Shown here one piece after another: positions 35,744 to 50,940 of a stretch of 64,000 nucleotides of DNA. The notes beneath the pieces are model-generated. The model saw only the letters and a list, made by a program, of their open reading frames with translations. It was not told where the DNA came from and did no database searches. This DNA comes from Devosia submarina (GTDB taxonomy: Bacteria > Pseudomonadota > Alphaproteobacteria > Rhizobiales > Devosiaceae), in the NCBI RefSeq assembly GCF_003056345.1, contig NZ_PYWB01000005.1, positions 248,001-312,000 on the forward strand, in the 5' to 3' direction. Numbering within the stretch: the first letter of the stretch is position 1; each line of letters starts with the position of its first letter. Position numbers and translations under genes: made by a program.

Positions 35744-37935
35744 ATTGTTTGCCGATGCGATTGCAGTAGGGCGAGCAGTTCTTCAGGTGGCTGCGGCTTG
35801 GCTAGCATATAGCCCTGCAATTGGTGGCAGCCGATGGCTTCGAGAATCTTCCGCTGCGCTGGCGTTTCGACGCCTTCTGCCGTGACAATCATGCGCATGG
35901 CGCGCCCAAGATCGACAATAGACTGAACAATGCTGCCGATTTCGCCGTCGACGCCGAGTTGAGCGGTGAAAGACTGGTCGATCTTGAGCTTGTCAATGCC
36001 GTGATTGCGTAGGTAGCTGATCGATGAGTAGCCCGTGCCAAAGTCGTCAAGCGCGATGCGGATGCCGCGAGCCCTCAGGAGCCGCAGGGTGGACTGGATC
36101 TGGGGCGAGTTCTGCAGCAGCAAGCCCTCGGTAATCTCGATCTCGAGCCGTTTGGGCGCAAGGCCTGTTAGCTCGAGGACGCTGAACACCTTTTGCGCAA
36201 AATGCTCGTCGCGGAACTGCAAGGGGGACACGTTGACCGCAACCCAGGGCAGGGTGGAGGCGGCAGCAAAGGTACAAGCCTTGCGCAGGATCCAGAGGCC
36301 AAGCTGCTCGATCATGCCGCGTTCTTCGGCGAGGCCAATAAAGGCAACCGGGGACACCCGCCCATGAACCGGATGATCCCAGCGCACGAGCGCTTCGGCG
36401 CCAACAATGCCCGTTGAATGGATCTGGTAGATCGGCTGGTAAACCAGGCTCAGGCCCTTTTCCTCCGCAAGCGCTGCCCGCAAATCTGCTTCAAGCGCGC
36501 GGCGTTCGCGCACGGCTTCGTCCAGCTCGCCCACAAACATCTGGTAGCGGCCGCGTCCACTATCCTTGGCGCCATAAAGGGCGATATCGGCCTGGCGCAT
36601 GAGTTCCTCGGCGCGGACCTGGGTGTCCGAGGTAACGATGAGGCCTACGCTTGCGCCGATATTGGCCTGGCTTCCCGCGATGTCGAAAGGCGTCGCGAAG
36701 GCGTCAACAACCTTTTGGCTCAATTCCATTGCCCGCGCTTCCTCCCCGGCGTCGAACTGTACAATGGCAAACTCGTCGCCGCCCAGCCGGGCCACAGTGT
36801 CAACCTCATCCACCATGGCGCTCAGGCGTTTGGCGGCCTGGCGGATGAGCTCGTCACCGGCCGGATGACCCAGCGTATCGTTGACGTGCTTGAAGCGATC
36901 GAGGTCAATGAAGTGGAGGGCGATCTTTGTGCCCGTGCGACGCATGTTTGCCAAGGCTTGGTCGAGACGGTCCTCAAACAAGGCGCGGTTAGGAATGCCG
37001 GTGAGGGGATCATGGAAGGCTAGAAATGATGCTTCAGCCTTGGTTTCCTCGAGGATTTTGGAGGTTCGGGCGAGGCGGCGGAGCAGCAGTGCTACGGCCA
37101 GCGCCACAAAGATTACGCCTAGCGCGACAGGGAAAGCGGTTTCCCGGATCAACTGGGACGCAGGCCTGTTAGGCGTCCAGGTAAAGAAGCCAAGAATGCG
37201 GCCCTTGGCGTTGAGCAGGGGAGACGCCATGCGCTCCCCGCCAGCTTCCGCATCCTCTTCGAACCGCATGCCAGATACATCGTGCACCATGCCGATCTGG
37301 TCGGCGATAGACTGATCAACTTCCAAGACAGAGATGAACAGGAACTCGGTTCCGGGGGCCTGCGGAACTGCGTCGGAGGACGGAAGGACTGGGCGAACGC
37401 TGACAAAGGCTGTCACGCCGTCGCCAAGTGTAACGAAGTCCTGCTTGCCCAAGCCGGTTATGGCTGAGGTGGAGTCTGCAAGTCCGGCAGAAGCAGAGGC
37501 CATGTCGGCTCTCAGGGCCTCTACCAGGGGATCCACAACGGGTTTATCTTCTTCATAGGCGCCTGGCTCGGCAAGCGCACCATCATGGACGGATCGGATC
37601 GGACGGTTTGCCGGATCAAGAATATAGACCCGGTCGTGGCCAAAATACTCGCTGATCCACTCCGCGAGATTTTCAGCCAGCCAAGCTTCATTGTTGATCC
37701 GAAGATTGATGACGGATTCGTCCCAGACGGTCGATGTTTCCTGATCAACCGAGACCCTGTCGACAATTTCCTTGAGACCGCGGCTGATGGCTCTGGTTTC
37801 GCGCTGGGTGGATCGATCGTCAATGCGCGAGGCAGCCCACCAGCCAAAACAACCCAGCCCGATCGTCAGCACGATTCCAAATGCCAGAGACAGATAGGTT
37901 ATCTGTTTAGAAAGCGATGCGTTGGTGCGTGACAT
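35728..37935 (-). CDS. Membrane c-di-GMP regulator with CHASE4, GGDEF and EAL domains
   Basis: 735 aa bifunctional c-di-GMP protein. A first membrane segment at about 13-35 precedes a periplasmic sensor domain of about 230 residues resembling CHASE4 (TVWDESVINLRINNEAWLAENL), a second membrane segment lies near 270-290, and then come GGDEF and EAL domains. GGDEF is intact at 385-389, with an RxxD-like sequence not evident upstream. EAL is at 514-516 (GAEALVRW) followed by the metal motif DDFGTGYSS and KIDQSF, so phosphodiesterase activity is likely. Ligand and net activity are unknown. The stop codon lies in a terminator hairpin loop. Confidence 0.94.
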   Translation of the reverse strand: MSRTNASLSKQITYLSLAFGIVLTIGLGCFGWWAASRIDDRSTQRETRAISRGLKEIVDRVSVDQETSTVWDESVINLRINNEAWLAENLAEWISEYFGHDRVYILDPANRPIRSVHDGALAEPGAYEEDKPVVDPLVEALRADMASASAGLADSTSAITGLGKQDFVTLGDGVTAFVSVRPVLPSSDAVPQAPGTEFLFISVLEVDQSIADQIGMVHDVSGMRFEEDAEAGGERMASPLLNAKGRILGFFTWTPNRPASQLIRETAFPVALGVIFVALAVALLLRRLARTSKILEETKAEASFLAFHDPLTGIPNRALFEDRLDQALANMRRTGTKIALHFIDLDRFKHVNDTLGHPAGDELIRQAAKRLSAMVDEVDTVARLGGDEFAIVQFDAGEEARAMELSQKVVDAFATPFDIAGSQANIGASVGLIVTSDTQVRAEELMRQADIALYGAKDSGRGRYQMFVGELDEAVRERRALEADLRAALAEEKGLSLVYQPIYQIHSTGIVGAEALVRWDHPVHGRVSPVAFIGLAEERGMIEQLGLWILRKACTFAAASTLPWVAVNVSPLQFRDEHFAQKVFSVLELTGLAPKRLEIEITEGLLLQNSPQIQSTLRLLRARGIRIALDDFGTGYSSISYLRNHGIDKLKIDQSFTAQLGVDGEIGSIVQSIVDLGRAMRMIVTAEGVETPAQRKILEAIGCHQLQGYMLAKPQPPEELLALLQSHRQTMAAAG

Positions 37936-38058
37936 AGGGATTTCGTGCTCAAACCAGCTGTCACCCTAGCGGTTGAAGCCTAATGATCCCTAAGGATCAC
38001 GCTGCAGTTTGCGTGCTAATAGACTTTGAGCACGCGTGAAATTCCCTGGTCGGCAGGA

Positions 38059-38670
38059 TTAGTGCTGCCAAACGACGAGGCCGGCCGCAGTGGCCATCAT
38101 TACGCCAGCGGTCTTGTTCAGGCGCCCCAATGCCTTGTTGCTCTTGAACATGTCGCGCGCCGCCGAGGCGAGCCAGGCATAGCCGCTTCCGATCATCAGA
38201 AGAACCACGACTACGATGAATGTGAGCTCGGCAAAGGCCAGCGGCGTCATCTGCTCAAGCGGAACGACGGTCGGCAGAATGGCGAGGTAAAACACAATAG
38301 TCTTGGGGTTGCCCATGGTCAGCGAGAAACCTGCAAGAAAGGTTTTCCAGCCATCTTCGTTTTTAGGTTTCAACTGCTCGGAGCCCGGGCGAGCGGTCCA
38401 GAACTTGTAGGCGATATACAAGAGGTAAGCGGCGCCAGCCCAGCGCACGAACGCGAACACCGGCCCGAAATAGGTAGCGACCGCTGCAAGCCCGAAAATT
38501 GCGAAGACGAAATAAACCAGATCGCCGGCCAAAATGCCGAGCACCATGGGGAAGGCGCCTTTGAAACCGCCACCCAGCGCCCGCGCCACCACGGCCGCGA
38601 CGCCAGGCCCTGGGACTAGCACAGCGATGGAATAGGCTATGGTGAAGGTAAGGAGCGTAAAGCCGTCCAT
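38059..38670 (-). CDS. LysE-family transporter
   Basis: 203 aa membrane protein of the LysE/RhtB exporter family with about six segments. The first conserved block is TFTIAYSIAVLVPGPGVAAVVARALGGGFKGA (the GPG motif), followed by WAGAAYLLYIAYKFW and AGFSLTMGNPKTIVFYLAILP. Such proteins export amino acids or other metabolites. ATG at 38670 used; an in-frame GTG at 38679 is possible. It points away from the GGDEF/EAL gene start, with 123 bp between, in which an inverted repeat GCGTGCT/AGCACGC (38011-38035) is the only structure. Confidence 0.9.
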   Translation of the reverse strand: MDGFTLLTFTIAYSIAVLVPGPGVAAVVARALGGGFKGAFPMVLGILAGDLVYFVFAIFGLAAVATYFGPVFAFVRWAGAAYLLYIAYKFWTARPGSEQLKPKNEDGWKTFLAGFSLTMGNPKTIVFYLAILPTVVPLEQMTPLAFAELTFIVVVVLLMIGSGYAWLASAARDMFKSNKALGRLNKTAGVMMATAAGLVVWQH

Positions 38671-38729
38671 TGATCCCACTCGGTCCGGAAGAAGAAATTA
38701 CGCCTCTGTGTGCAGGGCTGCAAGCGCCG

Positions 38730-39671
38730 TCAGGGCAGCCGCGCAAGCCGCTCCAGCAGAAGTGCGAAAAAGCCATCGGCATCGCCATTTCGCATAAAGG
38801 TGGCGTTTCGCACCTTACCCGTCACATGCCAGTAATCGGCAACGCTCATGCCCATGGTGAGCTCGCTTGCTGTTTCGATGGTGACGTTGCAGTGCCGGCC
38901 TTCGAACAGTTCGGGTTTGAGAAGATAGGCAATAACGGTTGGATCATGCAGCGGTGCTCCGCTCCAGCCGTATTTCTGCAGATCAAAGCTCTCCGAGAAG
39001 GTCAGCATGGCATGAACCGCCTTGCCGGCTTCGTTGCCCAACTCCAGAATAGCCCGCAGGCGCTCGGGCGTTGACTGTATCTGGTGAGTGACATCGAGCG
39101 GCAGCATGGTGATCGGCGCTCCGCAACGGAGCACAACATCGGCCGCTTCGGGATCGACAAAGATATTGAATTCGGCGGCAGGGGTGATGTTGCCGACCTC
39201 GAAATAAGCGCCGCCCATCATAACAATCTCGGCGATCCGCTCGGCGATCCGTGGCTCCTTCACCAGGGCCATGGCGATGTTGGTCAGAGGTCCAAGCGTG
39301 CATAGCGTTATCGAGCCTGCTTCAGCGTTCATAAGCGTCTCGATAAGGTAGTCGACGCCGTGCTGTGGCTGCAGCGGTATTGTGGGTTCAGGCAGGTCCG
39401 GGCCATTGAGGCCGGTGTCGCCATGTACATGCTCGGCCGTCACCAGAGCGCGGCGCATCGGGCGGGCGCAGCCGGCATAGACGGGTATGTTGCGCCGGCC
39501 AGCGAGTTCCACGATTTTCCGGGCATTGTTGGCATTGTGGTGCAGGCCCACATTGCCAGCCACCGCTACAATGCCGATCACGTCCAGTTCCTCGGGGGAC
39601 GCCAGTGCCAAGAGGATAGCGACGGCATCATCCTGGCCAGGGTCGGTATCGATAATGATCTTGCGCGGCAT
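38730..39671 (-). CDS. Inosine-uridine preferring nucleoside hydrolase family protein
   Basis: 313 aa nucleoside hydrolase that cleaves the N-glycosidic bond of ribonucleosides. The Ca2+-binding signature DTDPGQDDA is at 8-16; further family features are AGNVGLHHNANNARKI, TLGPLTNIAMAL, and the C-terminal HDPTVIAYLLKPELF. AAGGTTC precedes the ATG. It is in the same orientation as the LysE gene, 59 bp upstream of it, so the two could be cotranscribed. Confidence 0.92.
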   Translation of the reverse strand: MPRKIIIDTDPGQDDAVAILLALASPEELDVIGIVAVAGNVGLHHNANNARKIVELAGRRNIPVYAGCARPMRRALVTAEHVHGDTGLNGPDLPEPTIPLQPQHGVDYLIETLMNAEAGSITLCTLGPLTNIAMALVKEPRIAERIAEIVMMGGAYFEVGNITPAAEFNIFVDPEAADVVLRCGAPITMLPLDVTHQIQSTPERLRAILELGNEAGKAVHAMLTFSESFDLQKYGWSGAPLHDPTVIAYLLKPELFEGRHCNVTIETASELTMGMSVADYWHVTGKVRNATFMRNGDADGFFALLLERLARLP

Positions 39672-39825
39672 TGATGAACCTTCGGGTGAATCGCTGGCGG
39701 ACCCTAGCCGTTGTCGTTTCGGCGGTCGACCATTTCAATGTTGCTTGAGTGCCATGCATGCGGGATGCTTGACGCATCACCACCGGCCCTGAACACTCGC
39801 CCTGTTTTCACCGCGGGAGGCGATT

Positions 39826-41685
39826 GTGGCAGGAGAGATTGTCGGGCAGGCTGCTGCAGCGTCGCACGGCGTTGATCTGGTTCCAATCGTTGCTTTGCTG
39901 GGCGCGGCTGTGATCGCCGTGCCCTTGTTCAAGCGGCTAGGGCTCGGATCGGTGCTTGGCTATCTTGCAGCCGGACTCCTGCTGGGGCCCTCTGGCATAG
40001 CATTGATCCATGACCCCGAGTCCGTGCTGACGATCGCTGAACTGGGCGTCGTCATGTTCCTGTTCATTATCGGCCTGGAAATGGAGCCATCCAGGCTTTG
40101 GGCTTTGCGCAAGCAGATCTTTGGGCTTGGGGTGATCCAGGTTCTCATCTGCGGCGTGCTGCTGACCCTTGTAGGCATACTCCTAGGATTTTCGCCCATC
40201 GTGGCCTTTGTCTTCGGCCTTGGATTTGTTTTAACCTCGACCGCAATCGTCATGCAAGTTCTGGGCGAGCGTGGCGAGTTGTCCACCCCCTCTGGCCAGA
40301 AGATGGTCTCCATCCTCCTGCTCGAGGATCTAGCTATTGTGCCCTTGCTTGCCATTGTGGCGATCCTTGCGCCCTCTGGTGAAGAAACCGATTTGGTGCA
40401 CCGGCTCATCAGCATTGGGGCAGCGCTGGGCGCTGTAGCGCTGCTGATCTTCGTGGGCCGCCGCATCATGAACCCCGTCTTTGCGCTGCTTGCTTCAACC
40501 AAGTTGCGGGAGGTTATGTCGGAAGCAGCTCTGCTGGTGATCCTCGGTGCGGCCCTGCTGTTTCAGGCGAGTGGACTGTCCATGGCCATGGGAGCGTTTC
40601 TTGCCGGGGTCCTGCTGTCCACCTCTACCTTCAAGCATCAATTGGAAGCCGATGTGGAGCCGTTCCGAGGCATATTGCTCGGACTATTTTTCCTCGCCGT
40701 CGGCATGTCTCTGGATCTGGAAATTGTTGCGGAGAACTGGTCGATCATTGCCTTGAGTGTCGTGGGCTTCATGCTGGTCAAGGCTATTGCCATCTATCTG
40801 ATTGCGCGGTTGCTCAAGTCCAGCCATGGGGAAGCCCTGGAACGCGCGATCCTGATGGGGCAGGGCGGAGAATTTGCCTTCGTGCTCTATACGACTGCGG
40901 CTTCTGCAGGCCTCATCGATGCACCGAGCAATGCGATCTTTACGGCGACGGTGATCGTTTCCATGGTGCTGACGCCCTTCTTTTTGATCGCCATGCCCTT
41001 CTTCATGCCCAAGTTCCAGCAATCACTGGACGGGGTGGACGAGCCTGCCGATCTGCGGGCCAAGGTGCTCATCATCGGCTTTGGACGGTTCGGGCAAATC
41101 GTCAGTCAGCCTTTGCTGGCGATGCGCCATAGCGTGTCCATCATTGACAACGACACGAGCATGATCCGAGCAGCGGCCCAGATCGGGTTCAAGGTTTACT
41201 ACGGTGACGGCACGCGCCTAGATATCCTCCATGCCGCGGGAGCCGCCTCTGCGGAGGTGATCGTGATCAGCACCAACAACAAGGAACAAACGAGCCGGAT
41301 CGCAGAATTGGTCCGGGGCGAGTTCCCTTTGGCCAAGGTTATGGCCCGCGCCTTTGATCGTGCCCATGCCATCGAACTGGTTCGTGCCGGTGTTGAATAC
41401 CAGGCGCGTGAAACCTTTGAGTCCGCTCTGGTGTTTGGTGGTGCGGTCATAAAGGTGCTCGGCGCAAACGAGCAGGAAATTGAAGAAGTGCTCGAAGGCG
41501 TGCGGGATCGTGACCGGCAGCGGTTCGAACTGCAACTGGCCGGACAGGATTGGATGCTGGGAAGCCGCTTGCTCCTGAGCAATGCCCAGGATCAGGCCCG
41601 GGAAAGTGGCGTGACGGTCAGTTCAGATGCCGTTGAAGAGGCCGTCAGTAAGAGTATCGGGCCAGGCGAACCAGGCGGCCGCTAA
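39826..41685 (+). CDS. Kef-type K+/H+ antiporter with TrkA-N domain
   Basis: 619 aa monovalent cation:proton antiporter-2 protein. About 12 membrane segments span residues 20-395 (LGYLAAGLLLGPSGIALIHD, VVMFLFIIGLEMEP, LLLEDLAIVPLLAIVAIL), followed by a cytoplasmic RCK/TrkA-N domain with KVLIIGFGRFGQIVSQPLL and DNDTSMIRAAAQIGFKVYYGDGTR. This is the KefB/KefC layout, gated by glutathione adducts in enterics; here the ligand is unknown. Start is GTG at 39826 with GGGAGGCG upstream. It precedes the glycogen operon by 86 bp. Confidence 0.94.
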   Translation: MAGEIVGQAAAASHGVDLVPIVALLGAAVIAVPLFKRLGLGSVLGYLAAGLLLGPSGIALIHDPESVLTIAELGVVMFLFIIGLEMEPSRLWALRKQIFGLGVIQVLICGVLLTLVGILLGFSPIVAFVFGLGFVLTSTAIVMQVLGERGELSTPSGQKMVSILLLEDLAIVPLLAIVAILAPSGEETDLVHRLISIGAALGAVALLIFVGRRIMNPVFALLASTKLREVMSEAALLVILGAALLFQASGLSMAMGAFLAGVLLSTSTFKHQLEADVEPFRGILLGLFFLAVGMSLDLEIVAENWSIIALSVVGFMLVKAIAIYLIARLLKSSHGEALERAILMGQGGEFAFVLYTTAASAGLIDAPSNAIFTATVIVSMVLTPFFLIAMPFFMPKFQQSLDGVDEPADLRAKVLIIGFGRFGQIVSQPLLAMRHSVSIIDNDTSMIRAAAQIGFKVYYGDGTRLDILHAAGAASAEVIVISTNNKEQTSRIAELVRGEFPLAKVMARAFDRAHAIELVRAGVEYQARETFESALVFGGAVIKVLGANEQEIEEVLEGVRDRDRQRFELQLAGQDWMLGSRLLLSNAQDQARESGVTVSSDAVEEAVSKSIGPGEPGGR

Positions 41686-41688
41686 GCT

Positions 41689-41710
41689 TGGGGGCTTTCG
41701 TCTGCCCCCA
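41689..41710 (+). terminator. Weak terminator-like hairpin after the Kef gene
   Basis: TGGGGGC/GCCCCCA, a perfect 7 bp stem around an 8 nt loop, then TTAAG. It lies between the antiporter stop and glgP and may insulate the glycogen operon. Confidence 0.45.
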
Positions 41711-41771
41711 TTAAGTGCAAGACTGTCCCCAACAGAGGGGAAACTGTTCGACATGAAAACGGGATTGCGAG

Positions 41772-44240
41772 ATGACGCAAAAGCCGATTGTTTACGATGC
41801 CCCTACGCCAGCGCTCCGCGCTACCACCGTTGAAGCTATTCAGGCGGAAATCCTTGAAAGACTGATTTATTCTGTCGGCAAGGACCCCATTGTTGCCCGC
41901 CCCCATGATTGGCTTGAGGCAACGATCCTTGCAGTGCGTGACCGTGTTATGGATCGCTGGATGGAATCCTCCCGCGAAACCTGGCGGACGTCGCACAAGC
42001 GGGTTTATTACCTAAGCCTTGAGTTCCTTATCGGCCGCTTGATGCGAGACGCGATGAGCAATGTCGGGCTGATCGAGCCGGTTCGCGATGCGCTCAAGAA
42101 CCTCAATGTGGATCTGGGCGATCTGATCAATCTGGAGCCTGATGCAGCGCTGGGTAATGGTGGCCTTGGTCGCTTGGCAGCCTGCTTCCTTGAATCCATG
42201 TCCTCGCTCAAGATTCCTGCCTATGGCTACGGCATCCGCTATGTCCACGGCCTGTTTCGACAGGAAATGAGCGAAGGCTGGCAGGTTGAACTGCCCGAAG
42301 ACTGGCTCGCGCATGGCAATCCCTGGGAATTCGAGCGCCGGGAAAGTGCCTATGAGGTCGGTTTCGGTGGCTACGTCCAACCCGTGACGGACCCCGAGGG
42401 CATTGTTCGGCAGGAATGGCGGCCCAATGAGCACCTGCTGGCTGTCGCTTACGACACGCCGATCGTGGGGTGGCGTGGGGCGCGGGTGAACACCTTGCGC
42501 CTGTGGAGCGCCCAGCCGATCGATCCGATCTTGCTCGACAAGTTCAATTCGGGTGACCACATCGGTGCCCTGGAAGAAAGCTCACGGGCAGAAGCGATTA
42601 CGCGGGTTCTTTATCCGGCCGATTCAACTGCTGCCGGTCAGGAATTGCGCTTGCGGCAGGAGTTCTTTTTCTCCTCGGCGTCCCTGCAGGACATTGTACG
42701 CCGGCATGTGCAGCAATATGGGGATTTGAGCTCGCTACCGGACAAGGTCGCGATCCAGCTCAACGACACTCATCCTGCGATCTCAATCTGCGAGATGATG
42801 CGCATCCTGGTGGACGAAAAGGGCGTGGAATGGTCCAAGGCCTGGGAGCTCTGCAAGGGCGTTTTTGGTTACACCAACCACACGCTGCTGCCCGAAGCAT
42901 TGGAGAGTTGGCCAGTGGCGCTGCTGGAGCGTTTGCTCCCGCGTCACATGCAGATCATCTACCAGATCAATACGGACGTCTTAGCTGAAGCGCGGCAACG
43001 GGCCAAGTTCAGCGACGCGCAGATCGCCAATGTTTCCTTGATCGACGAAAACGGCGGACGCCGTGTGCGCATGGGGCAGCTGGCATTTGTGGGTTCGCAC
43101 TCCATCAACGGTGTGTCCGCCCTACATACCGAGTTGATGAAGGAAACGGTATTCTCCGATCTGCACAAGCTTTATCCGGAGCGCATCAACAACAAGACCA
43201 ATGGGATAACGCCCCGCCGCTGGTTGATGCAGTGCAATCCAGGATTGGCAAAACTGATCAGCAGCCGCATCGGGTCCGATTATCTTGATGATATCGACCT
43301 GCTGAAGGGGCTTGAAGCCCATGCGGACGACCCGACCTTCCAGGATCAGTTTGCTGCCATTAAGCACGCCAACAAGGAAAAGCTGGCGCGCCTCATCAAG
43401 GAACGCCTGAACATCGTCGTCTCGCCGGATGCTCTGTTTGACGTCCAGATCAAGCGCATCCACGAATACAAGCGGCAGTTGCTCAACATCATCCAAGCGG
43501 TTGCGCTTTATGATGAAATTCGTGCCCATCCGGAACGCGTATGGGTTCCGCGCGTTAAAATCTTCGCGGGCAAGGCGGCACCAGGATACTGGAACGCTAA
43601 ACTAATCATCAAGCTCATCAACGACGTTGCCAAAGTCATCAACAATGATCCGGCAGTGCGTGGCATGCTCAAGGTGGTTTTCCTGCCGAACTATAACGTG
43701 AGCTTGGCCGAAGTGATTGTTCCTGCTGCTGACCTGTCCGAACAGATTTCCACCGCGGGAATGGAGGCGTCGGGAACGGGCAACATGAAATTCATGGCCA
43801 GCGGTGCAATCACCATTGGAACCTTGGACGGCGCCAATGTGGAGATGCACAAGGAAGTTGGCTCCGACAATATCGTCATCTTTGGTCTGTCCACTGCCGA
43901 GGTGAACGAGAAGCGCTCAAAGGGCGAAACGCCCAGCGCCATGATCGAAAGATCGCCGCGTCTCAAGGAGGCGCTGGACTCGATCGCATCAGGCGTATTC
44001 TCTCCGGATGACACCAATCGCTATCGTGAGCTGATCGGCGGCTTGTATGAGCATGACTGGTTCATGGTGGCCCGGGACTTTGATGCATATGTTGCAGCGC
44101 AAGCTCAAGTTGATGCGATCTGGAATAACAAGCGCCGTTGGAATGCCATGGCCATCCGCAATACCGCCAATGTTGGCTTCTTCTCGTCTGATCGCACCAT
44201 CCGGCAGTATGCCCACGATATCTGGGGGGTGAAAACCTAG
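41772..44240 (+). CDS. glgP: Glycogen phosphorylase
   Basis: 822 aa PLP-dependent glycosyltransferase that phosphorolyses glycogen to glucose 1-phosphate. The PLP lysine is K673 in the signature EASGTGNMKFMASGAITIGTLDGANVEM. Other family blocks: DLGDLINLEPDAALGNGGLGRLAACFLES, QLNDTHPAI, and FDVQIKRIHEYKRQLLN. Length matches bacterial GlgP. First gene of the operon glgP-glgB-glgC-glgA-pgm-glgX-phosphoesterase. The 5' upstream 86 bp hold a weak hairpin and the probable promoter. Confidence 0.97.
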   Translation: MTQKPIVYDAPTPALRATTVEAIQAEILERLIYSVGKDPIVARPHDWLEATILAVRDRVMDRWMESSRETWRTSHKRVYYLSLEFLIGRLMRDAMSNVGLIEPVRDALKNLNVDLGDLINLEPDAALGNGGLGRLAACFLESMSSLKIPAYGYGIRYVHGLFRQEMSEGWQVELPEDWLAHGNPWEFERRESAYEVGFGGYVQPVTDPEGIVRQEWRPNEHLLAVAYDTPIVGWRGARVNTLRLWSAQPIDPILLDKFNSGDHIGALEESSRAEAITRVLYPADSTAAGQELRLRQEFFFSSASLQDIVRRHVQQYGDLSSLPDKVAIQLNDTHPAISICEMMRILVDEKGVEWSKAWELCKGVFGYTNHTLLPEALESWPVALLERLLPRHMQIIYQINTDVLAEARQRAKFSDAQIANVSLIDENGGRRVRMGQLAFVGSHSINGVSALHTELMKETVFSDLHKLYPERINNKTNGITPRRWLMQCNPGLAKLISSRIGSDYLDDIDLLKGLEAHADDPTFQDQFAAIKHANKEKLARLIKERLNIVVSPDALFDVQIKRIHEYKRQLLNIIQAVALYDEIRAHPERVWVPRVKIFAGKAAPGYWNAKLIIKLINDVAKVINNDPAVRGMLKVVFLPNYNVSLAEVIVPAADLSEQISTAGMEASGTGNMKFMASGAITIGTLDGANVEMHKEVGSDNIVIFGLSTAEVNEKRSKGETPSAMIERSPRLKEALDSIASGVFSPDDTNRYRELIGGLYEHDWFMVARDFDAYVAAQAQVDAIWNNKRRWNAMAIRNTANVGFFSSDRTIRQYAHDIWGVKT

Positions 44241-44251
44241 GCACGTGAGTG

Positions 44252-44274
44252 TTGGCGCCCGATGTGGGCGCCAA
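44252..44274 (+). other. Hairpin between glgP and glgB
   Basis: TTGGCGCCC-GATGT-GGGCGCCAA, a perfect 9 bp stem, 11 bp after glgP. No T tract follows. It may stabilise the upstream message or attenuate the rest of the operon. Confidence 0.5.
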
Positions 44275-44329
44275 ATTACGACTTGAGCGATATCGGTCCA
44301 GGGCGATTGTTGGTTAGGGGAGCGGGCGT

Positions 44330-46525
<2,196 letters not shown>

Positions 46526-46580
46526 ACGGCTGGTTTGTAGATACGTCCCGGTGTAACGGGCACGAGCGGAGGGTTAGAGA

Positions 46581-47848
46581 ATGGCAGACTACAGGGTACC
46601 GTCACCGCTGGCTCGTGAGGCCATGGCTTATGTGCTGGCTGGCGGACGTGGCACGCGGTTGATGGAACTCACCGATCGGCGCGCCAAGCCGGCGGTCTAC
46701 TTTGGCGGCAAGTCGCGCATTATCGATTTCGCCCTATCCAATGCCATCAATTCAGGCATTCGCCGCATTTCCGTTGCTACGCAATATCAGGCGCACAGCC
46801 TGATCCGACATCTGTCCCGCGGCTGGAACTTCCTCCGCCAGGAGCGCAATGAAAGCTTCGACGTGCTGCCCGCATCGCAGCGCGTTCGCGAGGACATGTG
46901 GTATGCGGGCACTGCTGACGCCGTGTACCAGAATATGGACATCATCGAGGATTCGGGCGCCCGTTACATCGTGATCCTTGCGGGCGACCATATCTACAAG
47001 ATGGACTATGAAATTATGCTGCGCCAGCATGTGGACACGGGCGCGGACGTGACCATTGGGTGCCTAGAAGTGCCTCGCATGGAGGCGACCGGCTTTGGCG
47101 TGATGCATGTGGACGGACGCGACCGTGTGGTCGATTTCGTTGAGAAGCCAAAGGATCCGCCGGGTATTCCCGACAAGCCTGACATGGCGCTGGCTTCCAT
47201 GGGGATCTATGTTTTCGAAACCCGCTTCCTGATGGAGCAGCTTCGCCGGGACGCGGCCACTGAGGGCTCCAACCGTGATTTCGGGAAGGACATCATTCCC
47301 TATATCGTCAAGAACGGCACGGCATGGGCGCACCGCTTCCCGCGCTCCTGCGTGCGCTCCAGCAATGAAGAAGTCAGTTATTGGCGCGACGTCGGCACGA
47401 TAGACGCCTATTGGAAGGCATCGATCGACCTGACCGACATCAAGCCGCAGCTGGACCTCTACGACCGCGATTGGCCGATCTGGACTTATGCTGAAATCAC
47501 GCCGCCGGCCAAGTTCGTGCATGATTTCGACGGGCGGCGGGGTTCAGCGGTGAATTCGCTGGTTTCGGGTGATTGCATCATTTCCGGCGGACATTTGCAG
47601 CGCACACTCCTCTCCACGGGCTCCCGCGTGCACTCCTATTCCGAACTCAACGAAGCGGTGGTGCTGCCCTATTGCGACATTGGGCGGAATGCCCGTTTGC
47701 GCAAGGTCGTCATCGATCGTGGCGTCAACATTCCCGAAGGCCTGGTTGTCGGGGAAGATCCCGAATTTGATGCGAAATGGTTCCGGCGTAGCGATGAAGG
47801 CGTGACGCTGATCACCCAGCAGATGATAAACAAATATCTGGCGGGTCG

Positions 47849-47852
<4 letters not shown>
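46581..47852 (+). CDS. glgC: Glucose-1-phosphate adenylyltransferase
   Basis: 423 aa ADP-glucose pyrophosphorylase, the committed and allosterically controlled step of glycogen synthesis. Motifs: the nucleotide-binding [45 protein letters not shown], then [13 protein letters not shown], and [19 protein letters not shown] precedes the ATG. The stop overlaps the glgA start as ATGA. Regulator residues cannot be judged by eye. Confidence 0.97.
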
Positions 47853-50927
<3,075 letters not shown>

Positions 50928-50940
50928 TGCCAAATCGCCT

